The translations under genes were made by a program, and so were the position numbers. 64,000 nt of DNA from Aeromonas aquatica (lineage in GTDB: Bacteria > Pseudomonadota > Gammaproteobacteria > Enterobacterales > Aeromonadaceae): assembly GCF_000764655.1 (NCBI RefSeq), contig NZ_JRGL01000005.1, forward strand, positions 1 to 64,000. The letters are read 5' to 3'. The notes beneath the pieces are model-generated. The model saw only the letters and a program-made list of their open reading frames with translations. It did no database searches and had not been told where the DNA came from. This document shows, in pieces, positions 17,377-26,370 of the stretch. The first letter of the stretch is position 1. Each line of letters begins with the position of its first letter.

Positions 17377-17592
17377 ATGAAGGTGTTCAAGCAGTTGTCT
17401 CCTCGCCAGATTGCCCGCCATATCAAGAGCTTTCATCAGGGGAGCTTCATGGTAGAAGCGCTGGGGCGATTCGAATTTCAGGGTGGGGCCATCGACTTGA
17501 GGACACTGAGCTGCCATCAGGCGCTACGCCTGGCCCGGCAGATCAATCTGGCGGTGCGCGATCTGCGCACCACGACCCTGTTGCCGGGCTGA
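17377..17592 (+). CDS. Small conserved-looking protein of unknown function
   Basis: 71 residues from the ATG at 17377. Composition is basic in the first half (FKQLSPRQIARHIKSFHQG) with a hydrophobic middle. It has no signal peptide, no membrane segment and no Cys cluster, and I do not recognise the family. Codon usage resembles neighbouring genes and a hairpin terminator follows at 17630, which supports a real gene. A longer in-frame start at 17323 is possible. Confidence 0.6.
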   Translation: MKVFKQLSPRQIARHIKSFHQGSFMVEALGRFEFQGGAIDLRTLSCHQALRLARQINLAVRDLRTTTLLPG

Positions 17593-17629
17593 CATACTCC
17601 GTCTGTAGTCTGCTTCCATGCATGTCTTT

Positions 17630-17659
17630 GCCCGCCGCTCATCGAGCGAGCGGGCTATT
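17630..17659. terminator. Hairpin between the small gene and aapP
   Basis: GCCCGCCGCTC / GAGCGAGCGGGC stem with one bulge, followed on the plus strand by TATTTT. It lies between convergent genes. Confidence 0.7.
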
Positions 17660-17680
17660 TTCATCCCACGAGGCCTGCGC

Positions 17681-18424
17681 TCAATGCTGCAGGATCTGGG
17701 AGAGGAACAGCTTGGTGCGCTCCGACTGGGGATGGTCGAAGAACTGATCCGGCACGTTCTCTTCGATGATCTGACCACGGTCCATAAATATAACCCGATC
17801 CGCCACCTGCTTGGCAAAGCCCATCTCGTGAGTGACGCAGAGCATGGTCATCCCCTCATGGGCCAGCTCCACCATGACATCCAGCACCTCCCGCACCATC
17901 TCGGGATCCAGCGCCGAGGTCGGCTCGTCGAACAGCATCACCTGCGGGTTCATGCAGAGGCTGCGGGCAATGGCCACCCGCTGTTGCTGGCCGCCGGAGA
18001 GCTGGCCCGGGTACTTGAGGGCCTGCTCCGGGATCCTGACCCGGCGCAGGAAGGTCATGGCGATCTCCTCGGCCTCCTTGCGCGGCAACTGCTTGACCCA
18101 GATGGGGGCCAGGCAGCAGTTTTCCAGCACCGTCAGATGGGGGAAGAGGTTGAAGTGCTGGAACACCATGCCCACCTCGCGGCGCACCATCTCAATGTTC
18201 TTGAGATCCGAGGTGAGCGCCGTGCCCTTAACCAGTATGTCGCCACTCTGGTGCTCCTCCAGCCGGTTGATGCAGCGGATCATGGTGGACTTGCCCGAGC
18301 CGGATGGCCCGCAGATGACGATCTTCTCGCCCTTGCCCACCTGCAGGTTGATGTTACGCAGCACATGAAACTCGCCGTACCACTTATTGACAGATTTAAG
18401 TTCTACTACAGCGTCTGTTTTCAT
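17681..18424 (-). CDS. aapP: Amino-acid ABC transporter ATP-binding protein
   Basis: 247 residues, polar amino-acid uptake family. Walker A is GPSGSGKST, the Q-loop is in [11 protein letters not shown], the ABC signature is [15 protein letters not shown] and Walker B is [14 protein letters not shown]. The H-loop is in VTHEMGF. It is the last gene of the aapJQMP operon and energises the two permeases. The ribosome-binding GGAG precedes TCGAGATG. The gene is preceded by a 38-codon echo of its own 5' end whose stop overlaps this start. Confidence 0.95.
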   Translation of the reverse strand: MKTDAVVELKSVNKWYGEFHVLRNINLQVGKGEKIVICGPSGSGKSTMIRCINRLEEHQSGDILVKGTALTSDLKNIEMVRREVGMVFQHFNLFPHLTVLENCCLAPIWVKQLPRKEAEEIAMTFLRRVRIPEQALKYPGQLSGGQQQRVAIARSLCMNPQVMLFDEPTSALDPEMVREVLDVMVELAHEGMTMLCVTHEMGFAKQVADRVIFMDRGQIIEENVPDQFFDHPQSERTKLFLSQILQH

Positions 18425-18537
18425 CTCGAAACAACTCCTGCTCTCTTGCTCACCCGCACATTGATGTTGTGCAACTCAAAAAAACCGCCATATCGCTTGT
18501 TAACTGACCTGAGTGCCATCACAGGGTCTCTTCTCAT
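18421..18537 (-). pseudogene. Echo ORF of the aapP 5' end, coupled to aapP
   Basis: Thirty-eight codons starting MRRDPVMALRSVNKRYGGFF and continuing ELHNINVRV. The real aapP starts [20 protein letters not shown]. Both are preceded by GGAG and TCGAGATG; the starts are 113 bases apart. The echo reads through to a TGA that overlaps the aapP ATG (ATGA), so it may act as a translationally coupled leader. Confidence 0.75.
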
Positions 18538-18549
18538 CTCGAACTACTC

Positions 18550-19644
18550 CTAATGCTTGTGACCCGTGCTGAGTTTGTGCTCCAGATAGATGGAGTAGCG
18601 GGACATGCCAAAACAGAACATCCAGAAGATCATGGCGATAAACACATAGGCCTCGGTGGAAAAACCCAGCCAGGCCGGATCCGCCAGCGCCACCTTGGAG
18701 ATGGCGAGCAAGTCGAACAGGCCGATGATCAGCACCAGGCTGGTGTCCTTGAACAGAGAGATAAAGGTGTTCACCAGGGAGGGGATGGTGATCTTGAGGG
18801 CCTGGGGCATGATGATGAGCCCCATCAGCTTCCAGTAGGAGAGCCCCAGCGCCTCCCCCGCCTCGTACTGCCCCCTGGGGATCGCCTGCAAGCCGCCGCG
18901 CACCACTTCCGCCACATAGGCCGCCTGGAACAAGATGATGCCGATCAGCGCCCGCAGCAGCTTGTCGAGCTCCACCTCGCTGGTCATGAACAGCGGCAGC
19001 ATGACGGACGCCATGAACAGCACCGTGATGAGCGGTACCGCGCGCCAGAACTCGATATAGACGGTGGAGAGACTGGAGATCACCGGCATGTGGGAGCGAC
19101 GCCCCAACGCCAGCAAGATCCCGAATGGCAGCGCGACCGCTATCCCCACCACCGCCAGCACCAGGGTCAGCATCAGCCCGCCCCAACGGTTGGTATCTAT
19201 CACCTCCAGCCCGGCGCCGCCGTGGATCAGCAAGAAGGCGATGACCGGAAATACCAGCAGGGTAAATAACGCCAGCCAGCCCTTGCGCGGTGTGCGTGGC
19301 CAGATGAGCAACGCCAGCAGCGCCGCCAGCCCGACGAAGGTCAGATTGATGCGCCAATACTGATCCGCCGGGTAGAAACCGTAGAGGTATTGCCCCAGCC
19401 GGCTCTCGATAAAGATCCAGCAAGCCCCGCCCGCAACACAGTCGGCGCGGCCGCTCCCCTGCCAGGTGGCCGAGAACAGCGCCCAGTCCAGCGCGGACCA
19501 GATGAGGGGCAACAGCAGGTAAGCCAGCACCAGGGTCAGCAGCCCATTCCACCAGTTGGGGAACAAGTTCTGCCTGCACCAGGCCAGTACACCGCGCCTG
19601 TTGTCGGGAGGTGGCAGCGCCTCTTGTAGATCGTTCACGAACAT
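18550..19644 (-). CDS. aapM: Amino-acid ABC transporter permease AapM type
   Basis: 364 residues. A long N-terminal segment with several membrane helices precedes the HisM-type permease domain, as in AapM/YhdY. The EAA-type loop QYEAGEALGLSYWKLMGLII is the ATPase-docking motif. It forms the inner-membrane channel with AapQ. Nine bases separate it from aapQ, while 125 bases holding the aapP echo separate it from aapP. Confidence 0.93.
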   Translation of the reverse strand: MFVNDLQEALPPPDNRRGVLAWCRQNLFPNWWNGLLTLVLAYLLLPLIWSALDWALFSATWQGSGRADCVAGGACWIFIESRLGQYLYGFYPADQYWRINLTFVGLAALLALLIWPRTPRKGWLALFTLLVFPVIAFLLIHGGAGLEVIDTNRWGGLMLTLVLAVVGIAVALPFGILLALGRRSHMPVISSLSTVYIEFWRAVPLITVLFMASVMLPLFMTSEVELDKLLRALIGIILFQAAYVAEVVRGGLQAIPRGQYEAGEALGLSYWKLMGLIIMPQALKITIPSLVNTFISLFKDTSLVLIIGLFDLLAISKVALADPAWLGFSTEAYVFIAMIFWMFCFGMSRYSIYLEHKLSTGHKH

Positions 19645-19653
19645 GGAAGCTCC

Positions 19654-20841
19654 CTAGCGCTCAACCAGCGTCATCTTGCGGTTGTAGATGTTCATCAGGA
19701 CTGAGGTGGTGATGCTGATGAGGAGATAGACACCCATGGTCATGGCGATGACCTCGATCGCCTGCCCCGTCTGGTTGAGGGTGGTGCCCATGAACACCGA
19801 GACCAGATCCGGGTAGCCGATGGCAGTGGCCAGGGACGAGTTCTTGGTGAGGTTCAGATACTGGCTGGTGAGCGGCGGTATGATGACCCGCATCGCCTGG
19901 GGAATGACCACCAGCCGCAGGGTCTTGGTAGGTGACAGTCCCAGCGCGGAGGCCGCCTCCGTCTGGCCCTTGCTGATGGCGAGGATGCCGGATCGCACTA
20001 TCTCGGCGATGAAGGCCGCCGTATAGATGGTCAACGCCAGCAGCAGCGCCGCGAGCTCGGGCAATACCGTCAACCCGCCCCGGAAGTTGAAGCCTTGCAG
20101 GGTCGGGATGCTCCAGGCAAGCGGGCTCCCCGCCAGCAGGAAGGTGATGAGGGGCAGCAGGACGACAAGTCCCATGCTGCAGCTCCAGACCGGGAAGATC
20201 CTGCCGGTCAGTTCCTGGCGACGGCGAGCCCAGCGTCGCAGCCCCCAGCTGACCAGCACCGCCAGTAGCAAGGCCCAGAGCACATAACCAAATCCTGCTT
20301 CAAACAACGGCTTGGGCAGGTAGAAGCCCCGCACGTTGAGGAAGGCGATTCCCCCCATCTCCACGCTCTGGCGGGGCGATGGCAGGGTGCGTAGCACCGA
20401 GAAGTACCAGAAGAAGATCTGCAGCAGCAGTGGAATGTTGCGAAAGGTCTCGATATAGAGGGTGGCAATCTTGGCCACCAGCCAGTTGCTCGACAGGCGA
20501 GCAACCCCGAGCACGAAGCCCAGCAGGGTGGCAAACAGGATGCCGAGCACAGAGACCAGCAGGGTGTTGAGCAGCCCGACCACGAAGGTACGGCCAAAGG
20601 TATAGGTCTCGTCGTAGGGGATCAGGCTCTGCAGAATGCCGAACCCGGCCGCATTGCCCAGAAAATCGAAGCCGGTGGTGATACCACGGGTCGCCAGATT
20701 GGTCAGGGCATTGTTGATGATGTAGAACAGAAACGCGATAACGGCCGCGACGGCCAAGCACTGAAAGATCAGGGCCCGCACCTTAGCGTCATACCACCAG
20801 CGGCCCTGTTTCTTCCTATGGTTTGATGCATGTAACGCCAT
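19654..20841 (-). CDS. aapQ: Amino-acid ABC transporter permease AapQ type
   Basis: 395 residues, similar to AapQ/YhdX. The extended N-terminal membrane region (residues about 25-90) includes NNALTNLATRGITTGFDFLG, typical of this subfamily. The docking loop GQTEAASALGLSPTKTLRLV lies near residue 300. Partner of AapM in a heterodimeric channel for a broad range of L-amino acids. It is separated from aapJ by a GC-rich hairpin. Confidence 0.94.
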   Translation of the reverse strand: MALHASNHRKKQGRWWYDAKVRALIFQCLAVAAVIAFLFYIINNALTNLATRGITTGFDFLGNAAGFGILQSLIPYDETYTFGRTFVVGLLNTLLVSVLGILFATLLGFVLGVARLSSNWLVAKIATLYIETFRNIPLLLQIFFWYFSVLRTLPSPRQSVEMGGIAFLNVRGFYLPKPLFEAGFGYVLWALLLAVLVSWGLRRWARRRQELTGRIFPVWSCSMGLVVLLPLITFLLAGSPLAWSIPTLQGFNFRGGLTVLPELAALLLALTIYTAAFIAEIVRSGILAISKGQTEAASALGLSPTKTLRLVVIPQAMRVIIPPLTSQYLNLTKNSSLATAIGYPDLVSVFMGTTLNQTGQAIEVIAMTMGVYLLISITTSVLMNIYNRKMTLVER

Positions 20842-20878
20842 CAGGATGACTCCGACAAAGCCAAGGCAAGGGGAACAT

Positions 20879-20895
20879 GGGGGGCCAAGCCCCCC
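20879..20895 (-). terminator. Intra-operon hairpin between aapJ and aapQ
   Basis: GGGGGGC / GCCCCCC stem with a three-base loop and no T run. Such a hairpin after a binding-protein gene is commonly linked to higher expression of that gene than of the permeases. Confidence 0.6.
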
Positions 20896-20909
20896 AACAA
20901 CTCATCGAC

Positions 20910-21929
20910 TCAACGGATGGGCGGTGCGTACATCAGGCCGCCCTTGTTCCAGAGTGCGTTGATACCGCGATCGATCTTGAGGGGAGAACCGGCCCCCACG
21001 TTGCGATCGAAGGATTCACCATAGTTGCCGACCTGCTTGACGATGTTGTAGGCCCACTTGTCATCCAGTCCCAGCACATTGCCCTTGGGCTCTTCCAGCC
21101 CCAGCAGACGGCGGATGTCCGGATTGGTGGATTTCAGCATCTCGTCCACGTTGGCGCTGGTCACCCCAGCCTCTTCGGCGTTGAGCATGGCGTACAGGCT
21201 CCAGCGCACCACCTTGAACCACTGCTCATCCCCCTGACGCACCGCCGGGCCCAGCGGCTCCTTGGAGATGACTTCAGGTAATACCAGCGCCTCTTCCGGC
21301 TTGGTCAGCTTGATCCTGAGGGAGTAGAGCTGGGACTGATCCGAGGTCAGCACATCGCAGCGCCCCGCCTCGAACCCCTTGACGGTCTGATCCGAGGTAT
21401 CGAACACCACTGGGGTATATTTCATGCCGCCGTTGGCACGGAAGTAATCCGCCAGGTTGAGTTCGGTGGTGGTACCGGACTGGATGCACACCGCGGCGCC
21501 GTCCAGCTCCTTGGCGCCCTTGACCCCGAGGGATTGCTTGACCAAGAAACCCTGGCCGTCGTAGTAGTTCACCCCGGCGAAGGTCAGGCCCAGGGATCCA
21601 TCACGTGTCAGCGTCCAAGTGGTATTGCGAGAGAGCAGGTCCACTTCACCCGACTGCAAGGCGGTAAATCTCTCCTTGGCGGTGAGAGAGACGTATTTGA
21701 CCTTGGTGGCATCCCCCAGCACGGCGGCGGCCACGGCGCGGCAGACATCCACGTCCAGACCGGTCCAGGTGCCCTTGGCATCCGGGTTGGAGAAGCCGGG
21801 CAGCCCATCGCCGACCCCGCACTGCACGAACCCCTTCTTCTTGACCGCATCCAGGGTGCCGTCTGCCCAGACATTGGCTGCCGTCAGCGACAGCACTATC
21901 ACCATACCCGCCTTGTGTATCTGCTTCAT
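20910..21929 (-). CDS. aapJ: Periplasmic amino-acid-binding protein
   Basis: 339 residues from the ATG at 21929, which follows GGAAG and opens the signal peptide MKQIHKAGMVIVLSL to NVWA. An upstream in-frame start at 22055 has no signal logic. The mature domain is SBP_bac_3, with GVGDGLPGFSNPD, WTGLDVDVCRAVAAA, SGEVDLLSRNTTWTL and CIQSGTTTELN. This is the AapJ/YhdW group of general L-amino-acid receptors. First gene of aapJQMP. Confidence 0.95.
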   Translation of the reverse strand: MKQIHKAGMVIVLSLTAANVWADGTLDAVKKKGFVQCGVGDGLPGFSNPDAKGTWTGLDVDVCRAVAAAVLGDATKVKYVSLTAKERFTALQSGEVDLLSRNTTWTLTRDGSLGLTFAGVNYYDGQGFLVKQSLGVKGAKELDGAAVCIQSGTTTELNLADYFRANGGMKYTPVVFDTSDQTVKGFEAGRCDVLTSDQSQLYSLRIKLTKPEEALVLPEVISKEPLGPAVRQGDEQWFKVVRWSLYAMLNAEEAGVTSANVDEMLKSTNPDIRRLLGLEEPKGNVLGLDDKWAYNIVKQVGNYGESFDRNVGAGSPLKIDRGINALWNKGGLMYAPPIR

Positions 21930-22358
21930 GTCACTCTTCCCTGTGGTTTGATTCAAGATGGCACCAAAAATCCTGCAAGATGCCAGCGTTTTCCCTGCTT
22001 TTTTGCAGCTTATCCAGCCGGTCGAAAACCTGTCAATCGGTGCAATCGAGCCCAACTCTGGTGCAACAGCACAAAATGTTTGAGGGGACCGATATACGCC
22101 TTATGAATAAAAAATAGACCCTTATCGACAAAATAGCATACTGAAATATCCCCCTCGGACCAGGGAGATTATTTTTTCGGCAAAATGGATCTGCACAACA
22201 GTGGTGCACGGCATGAATTGTTAACTGACTCATTAATATTGAGTTTTAATTCTATGGCCCGCCCCTGGGCAAGATGCCCCGGGAGCTGGCGTCATGGCCA
22301 TGAGCCCTTGCTCGATAGGCGCCTGACCGGCGGGAAAGAGGTGGGGTGGAAAGGGGAT
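21930..22358. other. Upstream region of the aap operon
   Basis: 429 bases without a gene. An AT-rich stretch at about 22100-22145 could hold the aapJ promoter, but no box stands out. A candidate sigma-54 motif was tested and had the wrong spacing. A small GC hairpin (GGGCAAGATGCCC, around 22267) lies nearer the DUF2845 gene. Confidence 0.4.
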
Positions 22359-22661
22359 TCAACCGCCGCGCGGGCCGTCTTCGATCTCGGTGATGACACC
22401 GTTTTCGACGGTCACAAACTGCATGAACTCGCTCTTACCGAAGTTGTAGGTCCAGCGCTCGGCATACTTGACCGTCATCCGGGCGCCGAAGCCGTTCTCC
22501 TCGTAGCGGGTAAGATCTTCCTTGAGCATCGGCTGACCGCAGCGGATCAGCAGTTCGGCCGTGGTATCCCCCTCGGTCAGCAGGGCGCTCTTGCAACGCA
22601 GGGTGCCGGCGCTCACCGGCAGTGCGGCAGCCATCAGCAACAACCACAGAGTTGATTTCAT
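22359..22661 (-). CDS. DUF2845-type small exported protein
   Basis: 100 residues. A signal peptide (MKSTLWLLLMAAALPVSA) is followed by GTLRCKSALLTEGDTTAELL and IRCGQP. The two Cys and the RCGQP motif are typical of DUF2845 periplasmic proteins. A C-terminal WTYNFGKSEFMQFVTVENG follows. The ATG overlaps the stop of the ABC-2 permease as ATGA, so it is co-translated with the exporter. Function unknown. Confidence 0.8.
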   Translation of the reverse strand: MKSTLWLLLMAAALPVSAGTLRCKSALLTEGDTTAELLIRCGQPMLKEDLTRYEENGFGARMTVKYAERWTYNFGKSEFMQFVTVENGVITEIEDGPRGG

Positions 22662-23692
22662 TTGGCGCTCCATTTGAACAACATAGCGCCCAGTGCGACG
22701 CACACCAGCGCGAACAGCATCACCTGGGCCAGGGGCCCCGCCACCTGCTGCCAGCCCGCCCCCTCCAGCATCACGGCCCGAGCCGCCTCGATGATCTGGC
22801 TCAGCGGCAAGCGGGCCCCGATGCCCTGCAACCAGGGGGGAGCGCCTTCCAGCGAAAACCAGACGCCGGATAAGAACATCATGGGCAGGCTGATGAGATT
22901 GAGCAAACCGCTCGCCAGCTCTTCATTCTGGATGCGGGCGGCGATGAGCAGCCCGAGGGACGCCATGGCAGTGCCACCGACCAGGGCGATCAGCAGCAGC
23001 AGCCAGCCCGAGCCGAGCAGCGGCACCCCCAGCAGCCAGTAAGCCACCAGAAACACCAGCAGGCTCACCACCAGAGTGATCAGCACCCGTGACAGCAACT
23101 GGGCACAGAGAAACTCGGCGGCAGAAAGCGGCGTGGCCCGCAGCCGCTTGAGCACCCCGTTCTTGCGATAACGGACTATGACGAAGCCCACCCCGAACAG
23201 ACCGGAGAACATCAGGTTCATGCCGATGACGCCTGGCAGCAGCCAGTCGCCGTAGCGGATGGCCTGACCGCTCAGGGTCTCCTTGTGCAGTGACACTGGG
23301 ACAGCCTGGCGCAGCAGGTATTCCGCCATGGCGCCCTGAGGGGCATCCGGATTGACCCAGTAACGGCTCAGTGCCGGCGCGAGCAGCAGATCCAGCTGAT
23401 GATGGCGCACCTTGAGCTGGCCCCTCCCTTCGTCGTCATAGGGGATCAGCTTGAGCAGCGGAATGCGCTGCAGGGGTTGATAGGCCGCGGGCAGCACTCC
23501 CAACACCCCGATCTGCACCAGGGGTTTGGGGGGGCCGGAGAAGATGAGGGAGAAGCCTATTACCAGCAACAGCGGAAACACCAGGTTCCAGACCAGCGCC
23601 GCCCTGTCCCGCACGAATTCGAGGTTGCGGGCATAGAAGAGCGCACCGATGCGCTTGATGGATCCACTGGCACGCTGGATGGTATCGCTCAT
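22658..23692 (-). CDS. ABC-2 type transporter permease
   Basis: 344 residues. One N-terminal membrane helix (LVWNLVFPLLLVIGFSLIF) and a large extracytoplasmic region are followed by five helices. The ABC-2 segment KNGVLKRLRATPLSAAEFL connects to the ATPase. It forms an exporter with the upstream ATPase; their coding regions overlap by four bases. The substrate is unknown (drug, lipid or polysaccharide). Confidence 0.9.
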   Translation of the reverse strand: MSDTIQRASGSIKRIGALFYARNLEFVRDRAALVWNLVFPLLLVIGFSLIFSGPPKPLVQIGVLGVLPAAYQPLQRIPLLKLIPYDDEGRGQLKVRHHQLDLLLAPALSRYWVNPDAPQGAMAEYLLRQAVPVSLHKETLSGQAIRYGDWLLPGVIGMNLMFSGLFGVGFVIVRYRKNGVLKRLRATPLSAAEFLCAQLLSRVLITLVVSLLVFLVAYWLLGVPLLGSGWLLLLIALVGGTAMASLGLLIAARIQNEELASGLLNLISLPMMFLSGVWFSLEGAPPWLQGIGARLPLSQIIEAARAVMLEGAGWQQVAGPLAQVMLFALVCVALGAMLFKWSAK

Positions 23693-24570
23693 GCGCCACT
23701 CCTCAGGCTATGGCCGGTCAGATGCAAGAAGAGATCCTCCAGATTGGGAGATCGCACCTGCATGCCGGTGAGCGGCACCCCCAGAGCGAGCAGCTGTGGC
23801 AGCAGGGCGGCCACATCGGGGCAGCTCAACTCCACCAGCTCCCCGTGGCGCTGCAGCGGATGCCCCAGACTCGCGAGGGCCGGGTGATCCATCAGCCGCA
23901 CCAGCACACCGTCAAAGTGCTGGGCCAGCAGAGCCGCCGGTGTATCCAGGCTGAGCAGGTGGCCGTGATCGACGATGGCGATGCGATCGCACAGTTGCTG
24001 CGCCTCGTCCATGTAGTGGGTGGTGAGCACCACCGTCTTGCCCTGGGCCTTGACGGCCTCGATGCGCTGCCAGAAGTGGTGGCGCGCCTGGGGATCCAGC
24101 CCTGTGGTGGGTTCGTCCAGAAACAGCAGCTCGGGATCGCCGAGCAGGGCCAGCGCCAGCAGCAGCCGTTGACGCTGGCCGCCGGAGAGCTTGCGGCTGT
24201 CCCGGTCGATAAACTCGCCGAGGGCGCACAGCTCGATCAGCAGCTCCCGTGGCAAGGGGTTGGGGTAGAGGCTGGCGAACAGGCGCAGGGTGTCGCGTAC
24301 CGTCAGAAAATCCTGCAGCGCCGTGTGCTGAAACTGGATGCCGATGCGCGAGCGGTAATCGGGGCCACGGGGGGCGCCATGAAACAGGATCTGGCCGCCG
24401 TCCGGGGTGTGGATCCCCTCCAGCAGCTCAATGGTGGTGGTCTTGCCCGCCCCGTTCGGGCCGAGCAGGCCAAAACAGCTGCCGGCGGGGATGGCAAAGC
24501 TGAGCCCGTCCACCGCCTTCACATCGGGGAAATGCTTGATAAGGTCAACGACTTCGAGGATGGGCGTCAT
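23689..24570 (-). CDS. ABC-2 transporter ATP-binding protein
   Basis: 293 residues from the ATG at 24570, which follows GGGAGAGAG. An upstream in-frame start at 24651 lacks a site. Walker A GPNGAGKTTT, signature LSGGQRQRLLLALAL, Walker B LLFLDEPTTGLDPQ, H-loop TTHYMDEA. The C-terminal 70 residues are the regulatory extension of the CcmA/DrrA-type exporter ATPases. Operon: ATPase, permease, DUF2845. Confidence 0.92.
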   Translation of the reverse strand: MTPILEVVDLIKHFPDVKAVDGLSFAIPAGSCFGLLGPNGAGKTTTIELLEGIHTPDGGQILFHGAPRGPDYRSRIGIQFQHTALQDFLTVRDTLRLFASLYPNPLPRELLIELCALGEFIDRDSRKLSGGQRQRLLLALALLGDPELLFLDEPTTGLDPQARHHFWQRIEAVKAQGKTVVLTTHYMDEAQQLCDRIAIVDHGHLLSLDTPAALLAQHFDGVLVRLMDHPALASLGHPLQRHGELVELSCPDVAALLPQLLALGVPLTGMQVRSPNLEDLFLHLTGHSLRSGA

Positions 24571-24641
24571 GATCTCTCTCCCGGGAGCTGACCTGACTAT
24601 ATCCAAAAGCCCCACATCTGCCCATTGCTCGGCCCGAGAGC

Positions 24642-24676
24642 CCAAAAACAAACGGCGACCCTGGGGCCGCCGTTTG
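24642..24676 (-). terminator. Terminator of fklB
   Basis: CAAACGGCG / CGCCGTTTG stem on the minus strand followed by TTTTTGGG. Confidence 0.8.
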
Positions 24677-24692
24677 CATCAAGCCAGCCGGA

Positions 24693-25304
24693 TCACAGGA
24701 TGTCCAGCAGCTCCACTTCGAAGACCAGCGCGGAGTACGGCGGGATGGAGCCGGCACCACGGGCACCGTAGGCCAGATCGTGGGGGATGTAGAGCTTCCA
24801 CTTGGAGCCAACCGGCATCATCTGCAGCGCTTCCACCCAACCGGCGATGACGCCGGTCACCGGGAATTCGGCCGGCTCGCCACGGGCAACCGAGCTGTCG
24901 AACACGCCACCGTGGGTGAAGGTACCGTGGTAGTGCACGCGCACGGACTGACCGGCCACCGGCACGGCGCCATCGCCTTCGACCATGACTTCGTATTGCA
25001 GACCGGTGTCGGTCACTTTCACGTCGGCACGCTTGGCGTTGTCGGCCAGGAAGGCTTCGCCATCGGCGGCAGCGGCCTTGGCAACCGTTTCCTGCTCTTC
25101 CTGCATGCGGGCGGTGATGACCTGGAAGGCATCGTTGATATCATCACGGCTAACCGCGAACTCCAGACCATTCAGGGCATCTGCCAGGCCTTGTTGCAGG
25201 GCCGGGATATCCAGACCGGCGAAGGCTTGCTGCGCCAGCTGATCACCCATGTTGCGGCCGATGCCATAGCTGGCCTTCTGTTCGATAGAGTCGTATTGGG
25301 ACAT
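24693..25304 (-). CDS. fklB: FKBP-type peptidyl-prolyl isomerase FklB (FKBP22)
   Basis: 203 residues, close to E. coli FklB (206). An N-terminal helical dimerisation domain (KASYGIGRNMGDQLAQQAF) precedes the FKBP domain: VRVHYHGTFTHGGVFDSS, EFPVTGVIAGWVEALQMMPV, KWKLYIPHDLAYGARGAG, IPPYSALVFEVELLDI. There is no signal peptide, so it is cytoplasmic. Role: proline isomerisation and chaperone-like folding help. Own terminator. Confidence 0.95.
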   Translation of the reverse strand: MSQYDSIEQKASYGIGRNMGDQLAQQAFAGLDIPALQQGLADALNGLEFAVSRDDINDAFQVITARMQEEQETVAKAAAADGEAFLADNAKRADVKVTDTGLQYEVMVEGDGAVPVAGQSVRVHYHGTFTHGGVFDSSVARGEPAEFPVTGVIAGWVEALQMMPVGSKWKLYIPHDLAYGARGAGSIPPYSALVFEVELLDIL

Positions 25305-25489
25305 TGAGAGTTAGCTCCAGATCCAAGTAATGAGGCATTAAAAAAAGAGACGGGATGATATCAGACTTTTTCCCGAGGTGCTGCGGGTGGCCGCCCTGAT
25401 TTCCCCGCTCGTGGGAGAGAGTTCACACAAGTCAGGGATAAACGCCGCCCATCGACGGCGATCTGTTTACCGTGCTGTTCAGCGAGGCT

Positions 25490-25570
25490 CGCACCGTGGC
25501 CACCTTGGTGCCGTCGGTGATATTGACCCGGCCATCGTCCTATGGTCCCCATGTTGACACCGTGACAAGG
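25490..25570 (-). pseudogene. Echo of the cutC 3' end
   Basis: A stretch of more than 30 bases covering GTGCCGTCGGTGATATTGAC is identical to cutC codons near the C-terminus (HGVNMGTSDDGRVNITDGTK). Divergence and a frame-changing indel occur beside ATGGTCCCCATGTTGAC. The copy lies 134 bases from the homologous cutC bases and cannot be read as one frame. Confidence 0.85.
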
Positions 25571-25601
25571 AGAGACACCCGGCCACCGCACCAATGTCTT
25601 A

Positions 25602-26327
25602 TCAGGCGCGATCCAGCAAAGCCCTAACCGCGGCCACCTTGGTGCCGTCGGTGATATTGACCCGGCCGTCGTCCGAGGTGCCCATGTTCACTCCGTGGGG
25701 CACCATGCCACCACGCCAGCCCATGCCGGACATGTGCACCTCGTCCACGCCGGTGAACTCGAGGATGGTGCGCACGTTGTCGGCATTGACGCCGGCCCCC
25801 GGCATCAGGCTGGCCCGGCCCGCCAGGGTCTGCTGCATGGCTTGCAAGGTCTCCAGCCCCGCCAGGGCGGTCGGGGCATGACCGGAACTCAGGATCCGCT
25901 CACAACCGGCCGCCACTATGGTCTCCAGATCGGCACGCCAGTTGGAGCTGAGATCGATGGCGCGATGGAAGGTGACGCCGAGGGGGCCGGCCGCCTCCAC
26001 CAACTGCCGGAGCTGCCCGGCGGGCACCCGGCCGGTCTCGTCCAGCAGGCCTATCACCACCCCTTGCAGGCCAGCGGCGCGGGCGGCGGCGATATCCAGC
26101 AGCATGAGTTCAAATTCGGCGGCACTGAAACAGAAATCCCCGGCACGGGGGCGGATCATGGCGTATACGGGGATGGTCGCATGGCGCGCCACCTGCTGCA
26201 TGAAGCCATAGGAAGGGGTGAGGCCGCCGAGTCCCAGCGCAGAGCAGAGCTCGATGCGATCCGCGCCGGCTTGTTGGGCGGTAAACAGGGATTCCAGGTT
26301 GTCGATACAGATTTCAAGACGGGTCAT
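25602..26327 (-). CDS. cutC: CutC family protein
   Basis: 241 residues with a TIM-barrel sequence pattern: LEICIDNLESLFTAQQAGAD, IELCSALGLGGLTPSYG, MIRPRAGDFCFS, VTFHRAIDLS, ILSSGHAPTALAG and LMPGAGVNADN. These are the CutC hallmarks. The copper-homeostasis assignment is historical and the biochemical role is unsettled. It lies 41 bases downstream of nagK on the same strand, with a hairpin between. Its own 3' end is partly repeated just downstream. Confidence 0.93.
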   Translation of the reverse strand: MTRLEICIDNLESLFTAQQAGADRIELCSALGLGGLTPSYGFMQQVARHATIPVYAMIRPRAGDFCFSAAEFELMLLDIAAARAAGLQGVVIGLLDETGRVPAGQLRQLVEAAGPLGVTFHRAIDLSSNWRADLETIVAAGCERILSSGHAPTALAGLETLQAMQQTLAGRASLMPGAGVNADNVRTILEFTGVDEVHMSGMGWRGGMVPHGVNMGTSDDGRVNITDGTKVAAVRALLDRA

Positions 26328-26345
26328 GATGACTCCTTATCCGGG

Positions 26346-26370
26346 GAGATCAGACCCTGTGTCTGATCTC
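26346..26370 (-). promoter_or_regulatory. Hairpin in the nagK-cutC gap
   Basis: GAGATCAGAC / GTCTGATCTC perfect ten-base stem with a five-base loop. It includes part of the nagK stop codon. There is no T run, so it is more likely an mRNA-stability element than a terminator. Confidence 0.6.

Noticed and set aside
21960-22080. Sigma-54 promoter before aapJ
   Set aside because: TGGCATCTTGCA and GGGCTCGATTGC look similar but the GG-to-GC spacing is 8 and 10 instead of 12 bases.
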